64,000 nt of DNA from JAEUMG01 sp046349315. Its GTDB lineage: Bacteria > Pseudomonadota > Alphaproteobacteria > Rhizobiales > Aestuariivirgaceae. Location of the stretch: positions 186,001 through 250,000 of the forward strand of contig JAXMCQ010000003.1 of the NCBI GenBank assembly GCA_046349315.1, written 5' to 3'. The notes below the pieces were generated by a model. The model was given only the letters and a program-made list of their open reading frames with translations, had not been told where the DNA came from and did not search any database. Made by a program: the position numbers and the translations under genes. This document shows positions 15,893 through 23,809 of this stretch, piece after piece. Within the stretch, counting starts at the first letter, position 1. Each line of letters starts with the position of its first letter.

Positions 15893-16018
15893 ATGAATGT
15901 CATGGCCACCCCTCCTGTTGCCGCCGGTTTCACGACCGGCGCGTTTCTCGATGAGCTTCGCCATCATGACGGCAAGCGTCTCACCTTCATATACTCCGGC
16001 CGCGCGGTGGACGCATGA
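15893..16018 (+). pseudogene. Truncated DUF6428-like gene at the head of the ars operon
   Basis: A 41-residue frame, MNVMATPPVAAGFTTGAFLDELRHHDGKRLTFIYSGRAVDA, whose FLDELRHHDGKRLTFIYSGR matches the first third of DUF6428 proteins (L..L..h.dK.L.F.Y.g). Those proteins are usually about 140-170 residues and sit with arsR and arsC in rhizobia. Here the rest is missing and the frame ends in ATGA overlapping the arsC start at 16015, so the remainder was probably deleted. It may still act as a leader that couples translation of arsC. Family assignment is from motif memory. Confidence 0.5.
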
Positions 16019-16536
16019 CGATGTACAACGTCCTCTTTCTCTGCACCGGCAATTCGGCGCGCTCGATCATCGCCGAGAGCATCCTGCGCAAGGAAGGTGC
16101 GGCGCATTTCCGCAGCTTTTCCGCGGGCAGCCAGCCCAAGGGGGAAGTTAATCCCTTGGCGCTGAAGGAGCTCGAAGCGCGCGGCTACCCGACGGATGGC
16201 CTGCGTTCGAAAAGCTGGGATGAATTCGCCACAGCCGACGCGCCGCATTTGGATTTCGTCTTCACCGTCTGCGACAATGCGGCGGGCGAAACCTGTCCTA
16301 TTTGGCCGGGCCAGCCGATGACCGCGCATTGGGGGATCGAGGATCCGGCCGCTGTTGAAGGCGAGACGTGGGAGAAGGCTGCCGCCTTCGCAACGGCCTT
16401 TCGCCAGCTGCAAAGTCGTTTGCGTGTCTTCCTCGCCCTTCCGCTCGCGAGCATCGACCGCATGACGCTCGGCGCCCGATTGCGCGACATCGGCGCCATG
16501 GAAGGTTCGACCGCGCGCCGCGGCAAGGCGGGCTGA
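16015..16536 (+). CDS. arsC: Arsenate reductase, LMW-phosphatase type
   Basis: A 173-residue enzyme that reduces arsenate to arsenite with thioredoxin. It has the P-loop CTGNSARS (C10) and the two redox cysteines in CDNAAGETCP (C86 and C94). The start ATG overlaps the stop of the truncated upstream frame (ATGA); an ATG at 16021 is an alternative. Its stop overlaps the aquaglyceroporin start (TGATG), so the two genes are coupled. The C-terminal tail ARRGKAG is extra to the domain. Confidence 0.92.
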   Translation: MTMYNVLFLCTGNSARSIIAESILRKEGAAHFRSFSAGSQPKGEVNPLALKELEARGYPTDGLRSKSWDEFATADAPHLDFVFTVCDNAAGETCPIWPGQPMTAHWGIEDPAAVEGETWEKAAAFATAFRQLQSRLRVFLALPLASIDRMTLGARLRDIGAMEGSTARRGKAG

Positions 16537-17222
16537 TGCCGGAACGCTTCGATCTCAAGCGCCGGCTCGTTGCCGAAGCCTTGGGCACGGGCCTGTTGGT
16601 CACGGCCGTCGTCGGCTCGGGCATCATGGCCGAGACCCTGACGCGCGATGTCGCCTTGGCGCTCCTCGCCAATACGATCGCCACCGGCGCGGCACTTGTC
16701 GTCCTGATCTCGGTCTTGGGACCGTTCTCGGGGGCGCATTTCAATCCGCTGGTCACTTGCGTCTTGGCATTGCGACGCGACTTTTCGCGCGCCGAAGCGC
16801 TGCCTTACATCGCCGCGCAAATATCCGGCGGCATTCTGGGCACAGTCCTCGCCCATGCGATGTTCGATCTGCCCTTGCTCAGCCTCTCGCTCAAAGCCCG
16901 CACCGGTCTTTCGCAATGGCTCGCCGAAGCCGTCGCCGCTTTCGGCCTCATCGCGACAATCCTCGCCATGCTGCGCTTCGACCGCAAGGCGATTCCCTGG
17001 CTTGTCGGACTTTACATCACGGCCGCCTATTGGTTCACCGCCTCGACATCCTTCGCCAATCCGGCCGTCGCCATTGCCAGAAGCCTCACCAACACATTCG
17101 CTGGCATCCGCCCGCTCGACCTGCCGGGCTTCATCATCGCCGAATTCATCGGCGCCTTGATCGCGCTTGCGCTTTTCGGCTGGCTTCTCCGCGCGAACAC
17201 CGCAACCGCGGCGCCGTCCTGA
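16536..17222 (+). CDS. aqpS: Aquaglyceroporin (AqpS-like, arsenite channel)
   Basis: A 228-residue six-helix channel of the MIP family. The second NPA motif is intact (FANPAV, residues 175-177) but the first reads NPL (HFNPLV, 70-72). In rhizobia an aquaglyceroporin in the ars operon lets arsenite out down its gradient and takes the place of an ArsB pump; no arsB or acr3 gene is present here. Its ATG overlaps the arsC stop. The locus therefore encodes reduce-and-release arsenic resistance. Confidence 0.85.
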   Translation: MPERFDLKRRLVAEALGTGLLVTAVVGSGIMAETLTRDVALALLANTIATGAALVVLISVLGPFSGAHFNPLVTCVLALRRDFSRAEALPYIAAQISGGILGTVLAHAMFDLPLLSLSLKARTGLSQWLAEAVAAFGLIATILAMLRFDRKAIPWLVGLYITAAYWFTASTSFANPAVAIARSLTNTFAGIRPLDLPGFIIAEFIGALIALALFGWLLRANTATAAPS

Positions 17223-17265
17223 TCTTCCCTCTCTCCTCGAGGGGCGAAGCGGCCGACGCCGGCCT

Positions 17266-18051
17266 TTAGAAGCGTCGCCCGCTGATCGCATGCGCGCGCG
17301 CGTGGCAGATGATGCGCCCGTCCGCTTCCGCCGCAAGGCCGGCACGCACGCGCTCTTTGAACGTCGCGCCGATGTCGGGCGCAAGGCCCTTGATAATGGG
17401 TCCAAGCGTCGACGCCTTCATGGCGGTCGTCCAGTAGTCCTCGAAATCGGCGAATGTCCGCTCCACCGCGATTTCGTGTGTTGCGATCGCCGCGAGCCCG
17501 GCGCCCCGCCACAACGCCGTCATCGCCTCGAGCCGTGATGATTCGATCGCCGGCGGCTTGAGACCCGAAATCTCCATCGCGCGCATCGCGACGAGCATCT
17601 GGTTGAACGGAAAGCCGCCGCCCAGCATGTCCCACATATAGGCCGCGACGAGCCCGCCTGGCTTTACGACGCGCGCCATTTCGCCGACCCCCTTGGCGGG
17701 ATCGGGGAGAAAAACGAGCACCAAGGCCATCACCGCGGCATCGAACTGCGCGTCGGGAAAAGGCAGCGCCATGGCATCGCCCACGCGGAATTGGGCGTTA
17801 GCAAGGCCTGGCCTTGCGCGCGCGAAGGCGATCTGGCCATCCGAAGGATCGATCCCCTGCAGCTCCGTTGGCGCCACCCGTTCGGCAAGCAGCGCGGTGA
17901 AGGCGCCATTGCCGCAGCCGACATCGATCCAGCGCAATCCCGGCGAAGGTCTCAGCCAGTCGAGAAACTCCGCGCCCGCCTTGGCGCTCCACACGCCCAT
18001 CATCTGCTCATAGGCGGCGCCGTCGTCGAAGCGGATCGTCTGCTCGGTCAT
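17266..18051 (-). CDS. SAM-dependent class I methyltransferase
   Basis: A 261-residue Rossmann methyltransferase with motif I WIDVGCGNGAFTALLAE near residue 41, IDPSDGQ, VGDAMALPFPDAQFDAAVMALVLVFLPDP and MARVVKPGGLV. This resembles the methyltransf_11/25 group acting on small molecules; the substrate is unknown. It is set convergently with the ars genes. The frame is open further upstream to 18462 but overlaps another region without a ribosome site, so the ATG at 18051 is preferred. Confidence 0.85.
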   Translation of the reverse strand: MTEQTIRFDDGAAYEQMMGVWSAKAGAEFLDWLRPSPGLRWIDVGCGNGAFTALLAERVAPTELQGIDPSDGQIAFARARPGLANAQFRVGDAMALPFPDAQFDAAVMALVLVFLPDPAKGVGEMARVVKPGGLVAAYMWDMLGGGFPFNQMLVAMRAMEISGLKPPAIESSRLEAMTALWRGAGLAAIATHEIAVERTFADFEDYWTTAMKASTLGPIIKGLAPDIGATFKERVRAGLAAEADGRIICHARAHAISGRRF

Positions 18052-18171
18052 GTCGATCTCCGAAACTGCGGGCCGAACCCTAGCGCAACGCGCCTCCTGG
18101 CGGAAACGCTTCTCGCTCCCCTGCTTCGCGGGTGAGCTGCGACGGCGCAGCCCGCAAATTGCCGATTTCTT

Positions 18172-18218
18172 CTCCCTCCCCGACTCCGGGGAGGGTGGCG
18201 CGCAGCGCCGGGTGGGGT
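18172..18218. repeat. Palindromic repeat copy 2
   Basis: CTCCCTCCCCGACT/CCGGGGAGGGTG hairpin followed by the tail GCGCGCAGCGCCGGGTGGGG. It matches the copies at 18819 and 2370 in layout, and with the one at 18819 it flanks the GNAT gene. Confidence 0.7.
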
Positions 18219-18271
18219 TCGCGATTTCCACTCTCTCCGTCATGTCAGCGCAAGCTGGCGTCCATCTTCCG

Positions 18272-18745
18272 CTATTCCGCGAAGGGTTCGCTGCGGCCCG
18301 GAAAGGCGACACGCCGGAACGGCCAGTCTCGCGCCAGCCAGGCGCGAAATGCTTCGCCCAACCGCTCTTCGAGGCCGCTCGCAAGCGTGCTTTGCCGCGT
18401 CCAGTAATAGGCCTCCACGTCGAAGCTGCGATCCGCGCTCGGAAACAGATAGCAGCATCCAAGGCACCGGGTTTCGTCGAGCGACATCATCGTATAGGCG
18501 AACGACGTGCGGCGCCTGAATTCCTTCTGATGCCAGCCGAGATCGATCAGGTCGTCTTCGAGCGTCAGCCCCACGGGCCATGGCGAGTCTGGCGACAGCA
18601 AGCCCTTGAGATGATCGACGCTCTCCATCACCGCCTCGTAATCCTTGACGAGATCGTGGATCGTCAATGGCCGCAAACGGAACTCCGCCGTCTCGAGCAC
18701 GAGTGGAACAGGATAGCTCTTGGGCAAAAGAGGACGGTGCGCCAT
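18272..18745 (-). CDS. GNAT family N-acetyltransferase
   Basis: A 157-residue acetyltransferase-like protein: LETAEFRLRPLTIHDLVKDYEAVMES at the N-terminus, then LDETRCLGCCYLFPS and SFDVEAYYWTRQSTLASGLEERLGEAFRAWLARDWPFRRVAFPGR. The acetyl-CoA loop is poorly conserved, so activity is uncertain. The gene sits alone between two copies of the palindromic repeat. Confidence 0.7.
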   Translation of the reverse strand: MAHRPLLPKSYPVPLVLETAEFRLRPLTIHDLVKDYEAVMESVDHLKGLLSPDSPWPVGLTLEDDLIDLGWHQKEFRRRTSFAYTMMSLDETRCLGCCYLFPSADRSFDVEAYYWTRQSTLASGLEERLGEAFRAWLARDWPFRRVAFPGRSEPFAE

Positions 18746-18818
18746 GCTTCATTTTCCCCCGCTACTAGACGGCCTCCAGCCTCGGCCAAAGCCCGCCGCA
18801 CCGCAAGCGGCGTTCAAC

Positions 18819-18868
18819 CTCCCTCCCCGACTCCGGGGAGGGTGTCACGCGAAGCGTAACGGGTGGGG
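18819..18868. repeat. Palindromic repeat copy 3
   Basis: CCTCCCTCCCCGACT/CCGGGGAGGGTG hairpin with tail TCACGCGAAGCGTAACGGGTGGGG. The first 23 bases are identical to the copy at 18172. Confidence 0.7.
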
Positions 18869-18883
18869 CCGCAGCCTCCTCGC

Positions 18884-21052
18884 CTAACCCTGCGCGCGCA
18901 TCATCGCTGCAGCACGTATGTCAGCGTCAAGGCGCGCCTCGATCCGGTTAATAATCACGAACAGTCGACCCACGGTGTCGACATGGAATTCGGTAAAGGC
19001 CTCCACTGCGGATGCGGAAGATGCGATGGCCGCATCGCGGTCCGCGGCCGCGGGTGGGGCGCCAAGGTCGAGATCGGAGATGTCCGCAAGCGCATCCCGC
19101 AACGCTTTCATCGCGACGGTCAGCCTCGTCGCAATGTCTGCCAATTGGCCGTCGACCTCGTCGGGGTCGGGTGCGCGCGATTGAAAATTCCTCAGTATCT
19201 CCGCGGCAGAGATATCGGGAACCATTTCCTGGATCGTGCGCCAATGCAGCTCAAGTCTCGCGCTCAACGCGATGAGTCGTCGTAGTTCGGTCACGACCAC
19301 GCGCCGATCATCGATCGATTCCACCTCGCCGGCCGCAAGAATGTCGACGGCGCGCAACACCCGTTCGCGCATCATATCCAGAAAGGGCTCGAGGCCGGCG
19401 AACAGCCGGGCGCGCGAGGCGCGGCATTTGTCGCGTTCGTCTGCGGCAAACCGCGCATTCGCCTTTCTCGATTTGCCGTATTGCAGGCCGAAGACCTCGG
19501 TATCGACGGAGATCCGAGCATTGAGAAGTACAATCGCCTTAGTCAATTCAATGATGCGCGCCTCGTTTTCGCGGCACTCCTCGGAAATTGCCTCTGCCTC
19601 TTCCCTGCGGCGCCGGGCCATTTCTCTCGCATGTCGCCATTGCGGAAACGGCGATGATGCGCTCCTGCTCCATGGACCGGTGACCGCGTCGGCGAAGAGC
19701 GGCGCAAACCAGATCCCGACATCGCCGAGGAAACTACCCATGGCCTCGGCCCTCTCCTCATAATAGCGGCTTTTTTCCGCAAAGACCCCGATGGGTACCA
19801 TATTCCCTTCGCCGAACTCATAGCCATGCTTGTGCTTGTACTCATGCCGCGTGGCCTTCTTGCACAAGGATTCAAGGTCGGAGAAGAGTGCCGCCGCAGG
19901 CCCTTCCAGCGTGAGAAGTCCTGGTTCGTTCAGGGCCCGCGCCGCGAACAGTCGCGCCGCGTCCGAAGGATGCGTGTCGAGCCGTTCTGTCGTGTCGGTT
20001 TCAAACGCGCGGGCGAGCAACGCTATGCCTTCCGGCGCCAAGGTTCTTGCAGATCGGCGTTGCACGAGTGCTGGCAGGTTGTCCGGTAGTCTCTTGTAGC
20101 CCCAGCTTCGCGCGACTTCGAGCGACACGTCGTGGGCGGCAGCCTTGATGAGAAAGAGCCGTTTCGTCGTCTCCTCGAACGCCTCGCTGCCAATGAGCTT
20201 GATCTCGTAGCTGTCTGCGTCGAACTCCATTTGCCGCAGCATGAGGCAGCTCACTTCACGTCCCGCGTAAGCGAGCCGATCGAGGAGCGACCGGACCAGC
20301 CAGATGCAGGCATTGATCGCCTTGAACACGACCCCGGTCAGCCCCCGTTTGTTGGCGTTTCTTTCGAGCCGTGCATCGATATCGGCGTCGCGCGCTGTAG
20401 CGACATCGAGCCGCGCAGAGACGTGGCGGATGATGCCCGTGAACCGCATCCCCGTGCCTTGCGCGAAATGAGCAAATTCGTGTGCGAGGATTCCACTGAA
20501 CTGGCGCGCATCAAGGCATGTTGCGAGCGGTAGCCCGATGGTGAGAGCAAGCTCCTTGCCAAAGAATAGACGCTTCAAGGCCGCGCCGGCGTTGGGCTCG
20601 CAATCGACATCGATCTGGCTCGGCATGGGTGCGCCGACCGTCTCGCAGACTTTCGCGACCAGCGCGAAAAGCCGGGGTTCCTCCTCCGCCTTAAGAATCA
20701 GAAGTTCGGGAGCTTTCGCCGTCCTGGCCATCAAAGGCCGAACCAGAATCAGCAGAACCGGCAGCGCCGCGACGAGCGGTGGGAAATAGAGGAGGTAGCC
20801 GAGCGTTCCCAGCCGGAGGAGGCCGGTATTGTGGGTCGCGTAGGCGAACACGCCGGCCATCGCCAGTCCGACAATGGCAAGATAGATGACCGGCAGCATG
20901 AGCATCGCGAAAGCGGTACCGGCCAAAGCTGCACCATATTGAAGCGGCACCCGCCTTCGCGTGATCCTCTCCGGAAATGCCTTGTTGATCGCCGCGATGC
21001 TCAGATCGGGCTTGGGATAGGTCAGGAGCTTGACGAAGCCCACAGACGGCAT
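18884..21052 (-). CDS. M48 family metallopeptidase with long coiled-coil tail
   Basis: A 722-residue inner-membrane protease. Two hydrophobic segments lie near residues 40-75 and 85-108. The zinc site HEFAHFAQGTG is near residue 190 and a second ligand is in MEFDADSYE near 282. The rest, about 350 residues after the catalytic region, is charged and probably coiled coil (REMARRRREEAEAISEECRENEARIIELTKAIVLLNARI), far more than HtpX carries. It starts one base after the stop of the ArsR-GNAT frame, so it may be its cotranscribed partner. Substrate unknown. Confidence 0.85.
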   Translation of the reverse strand: MPSVGFVKLLTYPKPDLSIAAINKAFPERITRRRVPLQYGAALAGTAFAMLMLPVIYLAIVGLAMAGVFAYATHNTGLLRLGTLGYLLYFPPLVAALPVLLILVRPLMARTAKAPELLILKAEEEPRLFALVAKVCETVGAPMPSQIDVDCEPNAGAALKRLFFGKELALTIGLPLATCLDARQFSGILAHEFAHFAQGTGMRFTGIIRHVSARLDVATARDADIDARLERNANKRGLTGVVFKAINACIWLVRSLLDRLAYAGREVSCLMLRQMEFDADSYEIKLIGSEAFEETTKRLFLIKAAAHDVSLEVARSWGYKRLPDNLPALVQRRSARTLAPEGIALLARAFETDTTERLDTHPSDAARLFAARALNEPGLLTLEGPAAALFSDLESLCKKATRHEYKHKHGYEFGEGNMVPIGVFAEKSRYYEERAEAMGSFLGDVGIWFAPLFADAVTGPWSRSASSPFPQWRHAREMARRRREEAEAISEECRENEARIIELTKAIVLLNARISVDTEVFGLQYGKSRKANARFAADERDKCRASRARLFAGLEPFLDMMRERVLRAVDILAAGEVESIDDRRVVVTELRRLIALSARLELHWRTIQEMVPDISAAEILRNFQSRAPDPDEVDGQLADIATRLTVAMKALRDALADISDLDLGAPPAAADRDAAIASSASAVEAFTEFHVDTVGRLFVIINRIEARLDADIRAAAMMRAQG

Positions 21053-21053
21053 G

Positions 21054-21802
21054 TCACTCCCGCTCGCTCTTGATGTTTCCCACCATCAACCTCGCGCTCG
21101 CCGGACAGAGGCTCGCGAACTGCTTCGTCCTTGTGATCGCTTTCGGCGCTTCGGCACGATCGACGGTCTTGTATCCCAATCGCTTGAAGTACTTCTCCGC
21201 ATCGCTCGTCAGTAGCCACACCCGCTGCGCGCCGTCCTGCCGCGCCCGGGCCTCGATCAATCGCACCAGGACCCGCCCCATCCCCCTAGCACGCGCCGTC
21301 GGATAGATGATCAGTGAGCGGATGAGCTGGTCGGCGCCCTGCCCTTCGAGGCCGCCATAGCCGAAGGCCGCGCCGCTTCCATCCATCAAAGAGAAATAGC
21401 GCTGCCCTTCGCCGCCAAGATCGTCGACCGGCAATTTGTTCTTTTCGAGCGTCCCGCGCATTCCGATGAACCCGGCGCTTTCCGCAAGCACCGGCTGCAA
21501 AGTGAAGCCGCTCGCCTCCTTCGCCGGTGCGGCGAGTTCGGCAACAAACCCAGCCAGCTCACTGAATGCGGCCCGCTCCATCCGATAGACGGCAAGCCTC
21601 CCGCGCTTCTTCCGCCCGATCAGTCCCGCCTCCCGCAAGACGCGCAACGGTCCGGAGAGCGTCGAAGGCGCAATGTCGAGCATCAGCGCAAGTTCGCCCG
21701 CCGTGAGGCCCGCCTCGCCCTCCCGCGCAAGGCGCCGAGCAGCGAGAGACGCAAGCCGTCGGCGAGCGCTGCGAGCCCCGTTATGGCGCCATCCCTTTCC
21801 AT
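21054..21802 (-). pseudogene. ArsR-HTH plus GNAT fusion, frameshifted near residue 25
   Basis: The C-terminal 209 residues encode an ArsR DNA-binding half (TLSGPLRVLREAGLIGRKKRGRLAVYRM) and a GNAT domain (IIYPTARARGMGRVLVRLIEARARQDGAQRVWLLTSDAEKYFKRLGY). The matching N-terminus (MERDGAITGLAALADGLRLSLLGAL, from 21802) is in another frame; reading resumes as REGEAGLTAGELALMLDIAPS. One missing base around 21725-21730 explains this. Either a true pseudogene, a sequencing slip, or translation from the internal ATG at 21683, which would lack the first helices. If intact it would be a regulator and acetyltransferase in one chain. Confidence 0.7.
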
Positions 21803-22180
21803 AACGTCAGGGTTTCATAGCTTGATAGTTTCGGCAACCGGTTCGGATTCGCGCCAGGCGGGCGCTTCGGTCTCATTGCACGCATAAATAGCGACGTTCT
21901 GTCGTTCTGCAGAACGACGAAATGAACGCCCGTTCAATATTTTCCGCGCGCGCGAGTGGAACCAAATCGTGTCGCTAAGAACGCGAAAAACGCCCTCTAA
22001 AATGCGCCAAAACGCCTCCACCGGCGCTTAAGTGTGCGTGCCAATTGCGCACCGCCTGGCACACCCCCTTAAGGCCGCCTTTACCCTTCCCGCCCTAGAC
22101 TGCTCATAAGACAGCCGGGATGGTGGCCGCCCGAAACGCGGCCCCGTAAGGTTAACAAAACACCAGCCCGGGGATCGAAA
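21803..22180. other. Gene-free region before the sigma-54 activator
   Basis: No gene is supported in 378 bases. It holds the 18-bp palindrome at 21901-21918 and a TGGCAC at 22054 that lacks a proper -12 partner. Confidence 0.4.
21896..21935. promoter_or_regulatory. Phased GTTC/GAAC palindrome cluster
   Basis: A perfect 18-bp palindrome (GTCGTTCTG/CAGAACGAC, 21901-21918) sits in a run of five GTTC or GAAC tetrads starting at 21896, 21904, 21912, 21924 and 21932, that is, on an 8- or 12-base grid. This looks like a multimeric operator. It is not a LexA box, which in alphaproteobacteria is GTTC-N7-GTTC. Confidence 0.45.
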
Positions 22181-23722
22181 ATGCAGCCGAGAGCAGCCCA
22201 AGCAAGCATGACCCCGCGCGTATTGATCGTTGAAGACGACCCCGCCCAACGGCGCATCCTGGAAGAGATGACGAAGCGCTTCGGGCTTGATCCCGTGAGC
22301 GCGGATTCAGGCCCCAAAGGCTTGGAAATACTGGGAAATCAGTCGGGCGGCCAGATCGAACTGGTGATCCTCGACCTGGTCATGCCGGGCATGGACGGGC
22401 TCGAATTCCTGGAGCGGATGACCGCCATAAGGGGCGATCTGCCGGTCATCGTCGAGACCGCGCAAGGCTCGATCGAAACCGTCATCAAGGCGATGCGTGC
22501 AGGCGCCGATGATTTCGTGGTCAAGCCGATCAGCCCCGAGCGATTGCGGATCTCGATCCAAAACCTCTTGAAAGTCAATGCGTTAACCGAAGAGGTGAAG
22601 CGCCTCAACAAGAAGGTCGGCGGCGCCTTGACCTTCGATGACCTGATCGCCTCCTCCCCCGCCATGGCCAATGTCTTGCGGCTGGGAAGGCGCGGTGCCC
22701 AATCCAATATCCCGATCCTCATCGAAGGCGAATCGGGCGTTGGCAAGGAGATGATTGCCCGTGCCATCCAGGGTGAATCGGAGCGCCGCGGCCGTCCCTT
22801 CGTTGCGGTGAACTGCGGCGCCATTCCGGAAAATCTTGTTGAATCAATCCTTTTCGGCCATGAGAAAGGCTCCTTCACCGGCGCCACCTCAAAGCATATC
22901 GGCAAGTTCCAGGAGGCCGATGGCGGCACATTGTTCCTCGATGAAGTCGCCGAATTGCCGCTCGATATTCAGGTAAAATTGCTGCGCGCCATTCAAGAAG
23001 GCGAGATCGACGCGGTCGGCTCCCGGAAGCCGGTAAAAGTGAACATCAGGCTCATTTCGGCAACCAATCGCAACATGATCGAGATGGTCAAGGCCGGCCG
23101 CTTCCGCGAGGATTTATACTACAGACTCAATGTCTTCCCGGTGATGGTTCCGCCCTTGCGCGATCGCAAGGACGATATCCCGGCCCTGGTCGACCACTTC
23201 GTGACGCGCTTTGCCGCCGAAGAGGGCCGCAAGGTGCGCGGCATCGATCCCGCCGCCCTCTCCATGCTCCAGGCCTATGCCTGGCCCGGCAATGTGCGCC
23301 AGCTCGAAAACACCGTCTTCCGGGCTATCGTCTTGTGCGAAGGGGATATTTTGGCGGTGGAGGATTTCCCGCAGATCGCTTCTCTGGTCGAGGGCTATGA
23401 GGTGAAGATCCCGCCCGCCCCCGTCACACAATCGAAGCCGGCGGTCCCGCTCGGCGCCTCCGCCATGATCGGTGCGCCCGGCGTTGGCCGCTCAACCGGT
23501 GGTGCCGTTTCCGACGGCATGGCGCTCGGCATCCCGGTCGTCACCGATGGCGGCCATATCCGAAAATTGGAGGAAGTCGAGGCCGATATGATCCGCCTGG
23601 CGCTCCATCGCTATCGCGGCCAAATGTCTGAAGTTGCACGCAAATTGGGCATCGGGCGGTCAACGCTTTACCGCAAGATGCGCGATCTCGGCCTGGATGA
23701 GCCCAAAGAGGCGAAAATGTAA
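22181..23722 (+). CDS. Sigma-54-dependent response regulator (NtrC class)
   Basis: A 513-residue three-domain activator. The receiver has its Asp near residue 63 (LVILDLVMPGMDG) and Lys in VVKPIS. The AAA+ domain has Walker A GESGVGKE, the sigma-54 contact loop GSFTGA (usually GAFTGA) near residue 230, Walker B GGTLFLDEV and the arginine fingers in RFREDLYYRLNVFPV. The C-terminus is a Fis-type helix-turn-helix (SEVARKLGIGRSTLYRKMRDLGL). No partner kinase lies beside it. An alternative start is MTPRVL at 22208. It precedes an L,D-transpeptidase gene by 87 bases. Confidence 0.92.
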   Translation: MQPRAAQASMTPRVLIVEDDPAQRRILEEMTKRFGLDPVSADSGPKGLEILGNQSGGQIELVILDLVMPGMDGLEFLERMTAIRGDLPVIVETAQGSIETVIKAMRAGADDFVVKPISPERLRISIQNLLKVNALTEEVKRLNKKVGGALTFDDLIASSPAMANVLRLGRRGAQSNIPILIEGESGVGKEMIARAIQGESERRGRPFVAVNCGAIPENLVESILFGHEKGSFTGATSKHIGKFQEADGGTLFLDEVAELPLDIQVKLLRAIQEGEIDAVGSRKPVKVNIRLISATNRNMIEMVKAGRFREDLYYRLNVFPVMVPPLRDRKDDIPALVDHFVTRFAAEEGRKVRGIDPAALSMLQAYAWPGNVRQLENTVFRAIVLCEGDILAVEDFPQIASLVEGYEVKIPPAPVTQSKPAVPLGASAMIGAPGVGRSTGGAVSDGMALGIPVVTDGGHIRKLEEVEADMIRLALHRYRGQMSEVARKLGIGRSTLYRKMRDLGLDEPKEAKM

Positions 23723-23809
23723 CAGGGGCGCGATATTCGAACCGCGCGTGCCCTCCTGCGTTGAACCCATGCCGGACTGCCACTACCTTGTCTCGATCCG
23801 GAGGCGTCA

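Noticed and set aside
21896..21935. SOS (LexA) box
   Set aside because: Alphaproteobacterial LexA boxes are GTTC-N7-GTTC; the spacings here are 4 and 8.
22054..22075. TGGCAC resembling a sigma-54 -24 element before the sigma-54 activator
   Set aside because: No TTGC at the needed distance (a CTTAA is off by one), so the promoter is not supported.
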